64,000 bases of DNA, taken from the NCBI GenBank assembly GCA_010093485.1, contig MU001505.1:275375-339374 (forward strand). Direction: 5' to 3'. Positions 56,477 to 64,000 of this stretch are shown here, piece after piece. The position numbers and the translations under genes are program-made. A model generated the notes under the pieces. It worked only from the letters and a program-made list of their open reading frames with translations, made no database searches and had not been told where the DNA came from. The DNA comes from Karstenula rhodostoma CBS 690.94. Lineage: Eukaryota > Ascomycota > Dothideomycetes > Pleosporales > Didymosphaeriaceae. The number at the start of each line of letters is the position of its first letter. Within the stretch, counting starts at the first letter, position 1.

Positions 56477-57983
56477 TCAACGTTCTTTTAGCGGCTGTAG
56501 CTGGAAGCCTCCAACAGTGCTAACGACGTTGTCGATCACCTCTGTGACAGCCGTTGTTAGGCTACAAGAATGGGCTTGGGTATGTCGATAGTCATTGTAA
56601 TAACCTAAACGATAACCATTGTTATTGGAGGAAGATCTGAAATTGCGGACTCCAGCACACACTCCCTCGAAGCTCATCCCGGTGAAGGGTATCTGCGGCC
56701 TGGGTGAGAGGATCTGTATTGCGAGCATCTCCTTTGAAATTGCCTATATTCGAAGGAACATCAGCATGTTCCCACCTGTCAAAGATTTGCGATTATGATG
56801 ATGCCGCGCTGCGGAAGGGACATTTTGATAAGAACGATTCTCAATAACATTCCATGCATGCACAACCTGGCCCAGTATACGTACCCCGTAAAGCGTTGAT
56901 CCACAGTTGAATGAGTAATCGGGATCCTGAGTACAAGCGTAATCAAGATCCAAGTACTTTTCTCGTAGGCCGTGCAAGCTCTCGATGACATGCTCCATAG
57001 CTTCGTATCGCTTCAGGTCGATTTGCTCTATCATTGTTTTAGCTTTAAATCACGGAAAGCAGCAGGCGTGTTTACCGGTCACTCTTTCTGGAATAGGTAA
57101 ACCCAGCGTACGCAAAGGCTCGGAACACTGCTTGACGGCAACCAATGTAGAGTCACTGAACTGTTCTTCCCACTCAAAAACCCACGCGATACAGATCCAC
57201 AGTATGAGAGCGCGACAGTGGGTTGACGGTATGGGAGTGGCAGTCCTCAGGCTCTCTTTCCACTTGTCGGTGAAGTGTTCCACGGCCTCAGCACATTCAT
57301 AGTAATCGACAATAACCGCGAATTTAGCGAGATCTTCCAAAGATACCTCCCGCGGTACCTTCCGATTCTTGAGGTGAATGATGTTCATCAAGATCAAGAA
57401 GGCCTCGCTATCCCAATCGTCCGCATGAATGTGAACTAAACCGTCTTTCTCGTCCTTTCCAGACTCCGTCCATTTCTCTTTCGTGAGAGCACGACGAAAC
57501 CAAGGCGATGCCGTTGTTAGGTGACGAGATGACACGTAGTAGAGAACGCTGATTTCTGTTTCTTTCGGCCCAGCCTCGATAATTGAATCCGGTACCGAAT
57601 CTGCAGGAGCACCAGCTGCATCCGACTGCTCTTCCTCAAACAGACTTTCTTGAGGCGTTACGGTCGTGCTGTTTTCGGCCACAGAAGTCTGTTGTGTACG
57701 TTGCTGCAAGAAGCGTTTCTTTTTTTTTTTTTTCGAAAGACGACGCGTTTCATCAAAGTCATCGACTGGTGGGGTTGATTTTTCTTCCTACACAAGCCAA
57801 CTGTATAAGTGATTGTTTGACGTAGATGCTGGTAAAAACTTAAAACATATGCATTTACGAAAGGCTACTTACAGTTGTGGCCTCGCTCGTGCCATCTTGC
57901 CATGGAGCAAATTCGAGGCACGGATTCCGTAAGACGATGACCGCATCTGCATCTGGATCAATATGATGCTCCAGAATTGACAT
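56477..57983 (-). CDS. BTB/POZ-like protein 1 with a poly-lysine segment
   Basis: Four exons (57983-57873, 57787-57076, 57027-56885, 56743-56477) join in phase to 410 residues; introns are 85, 48 and 141 bp. The N-terminus MSILEHHIDPDADAVIVLRN is the D-P-D-G-D-V-type opening seen in fungal BTB-like proteins. Exon 2 holds RRLSKKKKKKRFLQQR, encoded over a run of 14 A (plus-strand T at 57720-57733), then VLYYVSSRHLTTASPWFRRAL and HADDWDSEAFLILMNIIHLK, the BTB core. RKVPREVSLEDLAKFAVIVDYYECAEAV follows as the usual helical extension. The last exons give CTQDPDYSFNCGSTLYGAI and LSPRPQIPFTGMSFEGVCAG. Such proteins are very numerous in Pezizomycotina; function unknown. The lysine run could act as a nuclear signal. 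It is a diverged paralogue of the gene at 59839-61003. Confidence 0.72.
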
Positions 57984-59838
57984 GTTCACGAAGCCACAGG
58001 GCAAAGATTCGCTGAAAAAAAAAGCCTGATGTTGAAAATGAGCAGCAGCGGTAATGGCTTCGCTCTGGAGGGGCTTCCAAGTAGAAATGCATTTTGGGCC
58101 GCTGCTTATCGCAACGTCGCAGTAGCGCAAATTCTCACCGCCTGATCCGAAAACTTGGTAAGACGTGGCGTCATGATGGAAGTGATAGCAATAGGTGGTG
58201 CAATATTTATTGAGCGCTGGTTTGAGCTTAACGCGATTAGCTGGCACCCTACATTCCCTGCAAGAGAATTACGGTGGCAAGGTAATAGCAATTCTCCGAG
58301 CGCTCAACAAATATTGCACCACCTGTTAACAGTCTAACAGATAGCGAGGTTACACAATCCCCCTGCCCCATGCTATGAATTCCCCCCAACCATCCTTGCT
58401 TTCGTGATCGTCTTTCGAGAAATTACTTTTCAACAAGACCGCTTCGAACTCGTGTCCTGATGACCGTCCCTTACACTCCTGCATCGTCTGCACTAGCAAA
58501 CAAATGCGCTTAAAACTGAAATGTCAGCCAAGAATCAAACTTACCCCGCAATGTGCAGCCTTCAGATGCATGCTAATCAACCGATGTTACACAGTATGTC
58601 CTTGCATACTAACCGCTTTAGGCAGCTGTTTAGGTCCGAAACCAAAGGCACGAACAGCAAAATTACGACTGCCTACAAACTTTAGCTGATGATGATGTAC
58701 TAGCGTTTTGAGGGCGAGTACTCATTGAGTTTTGTATGTTTGTGGTGTAGAAATCAGCACCATCTACACACTCTCCAGAAGCCCGTCAATCTACATTACG
58801 CAAAGGTATGCCTTTGATTCCAACACAGTACACGATAGGTGGAGTCAACACGGCAAATCGGGGACCAACCATGTCGGGGAGCACTATCGTCTCAAATGTC
58901 CAAGGTGTCGGCTGATACGAAGAAGGCACGGCGAAGTAACCGAACTGCGTCGAATCCCAAGTAGACGGGTAGTGAGACCACTCTGGATCTAATACATAGC
59001 TGAGGAGATGTTACCTTGGCGATTACACCTGCCATGCTCAACAGAAGTTTTGCTCCCATTGATATACGTAGTGGATGTACCCATTTATTCCTCGACTTGA
59101 AAGATGATATACTTATCCGCGAGGGACTCCCTTCATCAGATCACACTATCTCCTACGGAGCGTTACTTGATCGCATGTACGAAGAAGACTGGAAGATAGC
59201 CCGTGAGTGCTCCCGGCACCTCCATGACCAATCTCCACTAATCACACGTGCGAAAAAGTTTAGCAAATCGCATGCAGGTTCGTACGATCAATTTGGTCAT
59301 ATTCTTCATCTTGATCCCGCTCACAACGAGGGTTGATATCATAGATAGGCCGATGGTTGGCATGGGAATGTAATGACCATTCTCAATGCGACTGGGGTCT
59401 TCCAATATTCTCGTACATGGTACCCCAACATCAAAGTCAGCGTTGTCGGTGCGGAGAAGGAATATGGTCGATGGAAGATTGGAAGTGGGCATCAGATCAT
59501 CATCATTGCATGCATACCCCCGAATACTTGAACAGCGCTGGGACGCAATATCACTGAAGCCTCCAGAGGGATGTGCAAGGGTGCGGCGAGCTGTTCATCC
59601 TCACCTTCAGCACCACCGATCACCCCACCACTCCCTCTCCTCGCGGGCGCCTCCCTATTGTCTTCCACGACCCCGGGATACCCACATGTCACCTTCAGCA
59701 ACATTGACGCGTGTATTGGAATATTTTGGTTGTACTATACAAGTCTCTAGTACAACCATGACTGTAGCATAGCCCTCATTCGTGTTATGTTCTACCTTGA
59801 AAAGAAGAACTTGGGATGCCTGGTCCACCTGTTCTGAC
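57984..59838. other. Spacer with a MITE-like element and a possible gene relic
   Basis: Upstream of BTB-like protein 1. Contains the inverted-repeat element at 58193-58324. A plus-strand segment (59034-59336, then 59373-59531 in another frame) reads THLFLDLKDDILIREGLPSS and NIKVSVVGAEKEYGRWKIGS, which resembles the later part of 2EXR-type fungal proteins, but no full gene can be built. Confidence 0.35.
58193..58324. mobile_element. MITE-like element with 26-bp terminal inverted repeats
   Basis: The left arm 58193-58218 starts AGGTGGTGCAATATTTATTG; the right arm 58299-58324 is its reverse complement with one difference (25 of 26). The 80-bp interior has no coding capacity. Both arms contain the palindrome AGCGCT at their inner ends. 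No clear target-site duplication was seen. The size and structure fit a nonautonomous DNA element lying about 210 bp before the BTB-like protein 1 start. Confidence 0.6.
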
Positions 59839-61003
59839 TCAGTCCATCGCAGGGTACACGTCATTCAGCTCGAGCGTCGATTCATCGAAATTGAAACCCA
59901 TCCGAAGAGTCTTAAAGTCGCACTCTGGAAAGTCATCCGAGTCATCATGCCACCCGGGTGCTCGGAGACTGCGTACTGCTGAGCAGAGCTCAGCGATGAT
60001 CATATCGACAGGAAAGCCTTCTCCTGGTTCGGGGCCAACAATCTTCCTGCTTTCCATCCACCATCTTAGTCGCGTCTCCATGATCGAACCACATTCCGAG
60101 CATTTCTAATTGTTCTGGCAGGTGAATAAGTCCTCGTAGTGTGAGCGCCAGTCGAAAAGTACGCCCACAGCTTGCTTCAACACCACGGCGCGCTTATCTT
60201 GGATAGCCGCTGTTCGTTGTCAGCTCAGGTTATCTCAAAAAGAGGTCGCGTCACTCACCCTCCAAGTTGTGGACAGGTAGTCCTACGAATTTCGGAAATT
60301 CCGTGCCGTTGGAACGGCCAATCAGTATTGTTGTTACCATTTTGAAACGAGCCTCGCGGCGGAAGACGTATGACACCCATAACCACGATAAAGACAAGAG
60401 ATTTATAGCTGGTGTTACGCTCGTGTCCTGTTCCTCAACCTTGCTGCACCAGATATCTGCAAGGTCCTGCACGGCCGGGTAACAATTGCTCGCGTGCACC
60501 ACGATAGCGATTTCGGCCAACCTAGAAATATCGAGATGCTTTGGATTACCAGTTTTCGGATGGTGAATGGCGTAGAGTACAAATAGCAATGCAGTGTAAT
60601 GCAATCCCCGCGCAATTATATAGTGTTTACCGTCCGCATGTGGCTGCGAACCGCTGAGCATGTCGTAGAAGAGCGTGGAGGCTGCCATGAGGACACCGGA
60701 GGAGACACCGAAGGCAAGATTGGGCTGTTTTTCAACTGTACCAGAAGAGGTACTGGTGGCCCGTGTCGATTCTTCTGTTTCAAAGGGTCAGAAAACAGGA
60801 CCAATCGCCCAGTATTAGGCATAGCTCTCACCTGAGTCGTTATCGCAGTCGGCGCCGCGAATGTTCAGGAAGAAGTAGTCGCTCTGAATATCAGAGTCAT
60901 TGGGACTGCTTTGGACCTGTGTTTCATCTCTGGAAACCGTCCAACCATTGAGCGGCTGCGTCAGTGTAATGATAACATCTGGAGTGTCCACAACGTAATG
61001 CAT
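59839..61003 (-). CDS. BTB/POZ-like protein 2, last exon interrupted by TAG
   Basis: Exons 61003-60832, 60774-60259 and 60209 onwards join in phase (introns 57 and 49 bp). The protein begins MHYVVDTPDVIITLTQPLNG and contains LAFGVSSGVLMAASTLFYDM, RGLHYTALLFVLYAIHH and KHLDISRLAEIAIVVHASNC, the BTB core and its helical extension. Exon 3 continues VVLKQAVGVLFDWRSHYEDL then meets TAG at 60106-60108, so the product would be 263 residues. The same frame stays open past the stop to 59839 and reads KCSECGSIMETRLRWWMESR and GFPVDMIIAELCSAVRSL, which aligns with the end of BTB-like protein 1. The stop is therefore probably a nonsense change (CAG to TAG is one C-to-T step). An intron from 60162 to 60106 could bypass it but would remove conserved residues. 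Confidence 0.6.
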
Positions 61004-61265
61004 ATCGTAGTCGACCGCAGGTCCCTTTTTGGCGGTTATAAATTGAGTGAAGCAACCTGGAAGCGGAAAGTGGATAGACAATGCGGTGAGGGTGAGTGGG
61101 GTACAGGTAGGTTCGCTCAAGCGCTGAGGATCAAATGTTGTTTGGCTCCCGCACGCGCCAGAACTTGAGGAAGGCGCGGTCACGCCCACATGACGTCTTC
61201 ACCGACAGCTTGCCCAGGTGCCGACACTTGCACAACCTGTCTTATTCTAAGCTACAAGCGTCAAA

Positions 61266-63062
61266 TTAACTCAGAACTATCTCTGAATCAAAATCGATCG
61301 CATAGATAGACACGCCACCACTCAAATACCCACTGCCTGTGCTGCCTGTAATGACGCTCAACTTTAAAATCTGCCAATCACTCGTACTCGTCAACCATGC
61401 GCTCACCGGAACCGTCCAGGTCAGCAACTTGTTGTTTCCCCGGTAGGTCCCGACATTCAAGCTGCGCGTGCCACCTTGGGTCTGTGCAGGTGTTAGAGAA
61501 GGTGTCCACGAGTTGATGCTGACCATGGGCCGGCCGCCGATGAAGCCTTCTGTCATGCCGATGCGGAGCGTGGCGGAGCTGGCGATCTGCGCAGCCGTGA
61601 GACGGAAGTATATGAGGTGGTCGTTGTTGATGTCTTGCCAAAGGTAGCCGCTATCAGATGTCAGCGCATTATGGGGAAATGGGAAGGATAGACGTACGGG
61701 AAACCATTAATAGCAGTTGTGCCGACAATCAAGTTAGTAGGGTTCCAGACTTTAAGCGGCTGTCCGATGGATGCATGTATGTCGGCTTCGTTGGCGTGTC
61801 TTCGAAGTTGAGGAAGCCTTTTGGCGTGCCGTACCAATCGCCTATCCTCCAGATAAAAGCAGTGTCTTGGGAGTCCTTAGGGGTGATGCTATTCAGGGCG
61901 AGGGCATTGCCAGCTGTTACTGTCACGGACTGTGTCGCGACCTCACGCTCTCCCTTGTAGATGGTGAGCGTGTAGGTACCTGGTAGAACGTCCTTGATCT
62001 TGAAGTATCCGAAGCGGCTGTCGGCGACGCTCCAGTATTGCGCGTTAGTGTTACTAAGGCCAGCGACGTACTGGAAACCGGACTTCATGTTCTTGATTCT
62101 TACCGCTGCGACAGAACCACGACCGGATGTGGGAACCCAGCCATCGATCTAATTGAGTCAGTGCCTGGTCATTATTGAGGAAGAGAGATCTTACACCAAG
62201 ATTGTTCACCCAAGTAGTGTCCGTGTTCTTTGCAAAGAGACTCGAGGCCGGGACACCTCCATTCGTGAACGCTAGAGTGCTGTAACCGTGCAGAACATAG
62301 CGCATGGGATCAGTGTGCCCTACGCACGACATCAGTTTAGTCAATATAATGTTTATGTAGCCCAGAGACAACATACCCATGCTATACCAGTAGATATCGT
62401 ACAAATCAACGCCGCCACCACCTCGTCGTTGGAGAGACCGAAAAATGGTCCTCCAGAAGCTTTCTCACGGTTGCATCTGATCATGAAGATGCCGGCACCC
62501 GATTTGGTGTATCCGACGTAATCGTAGTCGATGGTGCGGCCATACTTTAGTCCAGTGTAGTATTTGCTATAGGTGTTTCCACTGAAATCGGCGTTAACGT
62601 CTCCAGACTCAATAGTAACTGCACCATCAAGTATTCAGTCCGTATCAGTACTCTGCCTAGTGAATACACCATTGGGGATGCGTACGATATACCGCTGTAC
62701 CGTAACACTATCGTCCTTCTTGTTGACAAATATGTACGCGTTGGGCATGCTCTGGCGAAATACAAGCCAATGTTTCAATGTAACGTGGACGATGGAGACT
62801 TTGATTACGGCCAGGCTTGAATACTGGGTGATCGAGACTGTGCTGGTACCGAGTCCTGATTCGACACGACTGTTCTTTCCACTTGTCCGTTGTATTGAAC
62901 ACCGTTATAGACGATCGATGTCATGTCACCGTTGGACTTGCTGCCTTTACAACAAGGGATGCTCCGGTATCAATGACGAGATCCGCTATTGTCGCTGTAT
63001 CCCCACGCAGCAAATGCCACAGGGAGGGTGGAAAGAAACGGCAGTAACGCGCGGAGCAGCAT
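61266..63062 (-). pseudogene. Rhamnogalacturonan lyase (PL4 family), multiply frameshifted
   Basis: The ATG at 63062 opens a signal peptide (MLLRALLPFLSTLPVAFA). Homologous segments follow in different frames: DLVIDTGASLVVK, SKSNGDMTSIVYNGVQYNG, NSRVESGLGTSTVSITQYSS, VNKKDDSVTVQRYIVRIPNG, VTIESGDVNADF and GRTIDYDYVGYTKSGAGIFM, then VDLYDIYWYSMG. Introns 62320-62376, 62149-62194 and 61651-61697 are normal; a further one near 62632-62680 is less certain. The fn3-like domain (FGYFKIKDVLPGTYTLTIYK) and the final carbohydrate-binding-like domain (YLWQDINNDHLIYFRLTAAQ) are intact. Frame breaks lie at plus-strand 62983 (one extra base), 62946, 62876, 62440 and 61751 (one base missing each), mostly in short A/T runs. 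PL4 enzymes are secreted and cut the pectin backbone rhamnogalacturonan I. As given, the gene cannot make a full enzyme. Confidence 0.78.
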
Positions 63063-64000
63063 GTTAAGCGACTCTTTCCTGTCGCGATAATGACAGCAAA
63101 GCAAAGCGTTAAGTACTTATGGTGAGCGTGTCGTGATGGTGATATAAGTAACTGAGGAGCATCGTTCGATCCATCGTTCGGTCAAAGGTACACCGGCCGT
63201 TTGTTGAGGCACACATGTTCCCTCCTATCTGAAGTCTCCGCAAAACACCTAGGGATCAGCATTGACATTAGTCTCGTTGGAAATACTACCTTTGAACTGA
63301 GCTATACCAAGATTGGTGATCCCCTGCCACATGCCAAGTAAGGCTGACTCAATTTTCCGAGGCTACTATAGGTAGTCTGATTGACGGAATCCGGGGCAAC
63401 GCAAACCGCACCCGCGCGATCGCACCACACAGTGCCCCTGTCTTGACAATATCGTTTATTGGACGATGTTCTCGTGTAGAATTGTAAGTCAGGGAACGCG
63501 CGGTAGTATTGCCGTGGACAGCCGCTTCCCCAAATATTCCTCCGTCGCCTTCATGGCGAACGAGGAACATGGGCATAGGTACAGGCATTTGGCAGGTGCA
63601 TGTGCAGCGGAGGTATAAATCTGCCGGCATATTAACCGGCTCTGGGGTCTTGCATCGCGTCGACAAGGACGGCTGAGGCGGCTTTAACACCATAAGATGA
63701 TCCACGAAGTATCATAGTTTTCTCTGCTGATAAAGCTATCCACCTCCGAGTTTCTCAACACATTGTCAAGAAGTGGTCCAATCGTGGCGACCAGGTTTTG
63801 GGGACGAGGAACGAGTACATCAAGTCAGGCACATGCGTGCGAGGAAACAAAGCTGGCTTGTTAAAGCGGCACAACGCTCGAATTGTGCTCTTCTTTGACA
63901 CGGTGTAAGTGACACTAAGGCATCCGAGCGACTTTCGATGGGACGGAGGTCAAGGTACCTAGGAGGGAGGTTTCCTGATTGGGGCGCGCACGAGCCATGC
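63063..64000. other. Upstream region of the PL4 gene to the window end
   Basis: 938 bp with no supported gene. A minus-strand frame at 63349-63705 has no ATG at its 5' end and no recognisable motif. Nothing else noted. Confidence 0.4.

Overview
The window is nuclear DNA of a filamentous ascomycete, most likely a dothideomycete (Pleosporales-like). Nearly every gene has short introns (about 42-85 bp, GT..AG, often with CTNAC/CTNAY branch sites), there are no polycistronic operons, and the products are fungal (Rho1, Ufd2, Rqc1, Ccz1, Coa1, Aim19, Fmt1, Pho89). The class is inferred from gene content and was not tested against a database. Exon borders were placed by eye so that reading frames join and family motifs stay continuous.

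Layout. 1-4.85 kb: the end of a secreted DUF6055-like protein, then a divergent pair, a mitochondrial PP2C phosphatase (PTC5 type) and the ribosome-quality-control factor RQC1. 4.85-15.7 kb: a gene-poor island with two orphan retropepsin-like genes, a DUF6594 membrane protein between them, an AT-rich block that looks RIP-degraded and a diverged dispersed repeat. 15.7-37.3 kb: a conserved block holding COA1, an ER-type J-protein, AIM19, UFD2, a frameshifted 2EXR-like gene, RHO1, a GPI-type aspartic protease, CCZ1, FMT1 and a four-TM protein. 37.3-52.2 kb: a sugar transporter facing an SDR dehydrogenase, an acidic orphan, a monocarboxylate-type MFS gene with one frameshift, an unassigned gene and the phosphate permease PHO89. 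52.2-64 kb: a second sparse region with an APH-fold kinase, two diverged BTB-like paralogues (one cut by a TAG), a MITE-like inverted repeat, and a rhamnogalacturonan lyase (PL4) gene carrying five single-base frame disruptions.

How genes relate. RQC1 and UFD2 both belong to the Cdc48-linked ubiquitin system. PTC5-type phosphatase, COA1, FMT1 and AIM19 serve mitochondria. CCZ1 and RHO1 act in membrane traffic and cell polarity/wall. The sugar transporter and SDR stop 56 bp apart and could form a small catabolic pair. No biosynthetic cluster, CRISPR, tRNA or rRNA gene was recognised. The most unusual content is the pair of retropepsin-like orphans (one with a predicted dual-acylation N-terminus) and the cluster of disrupted genes in the last 5 kb.
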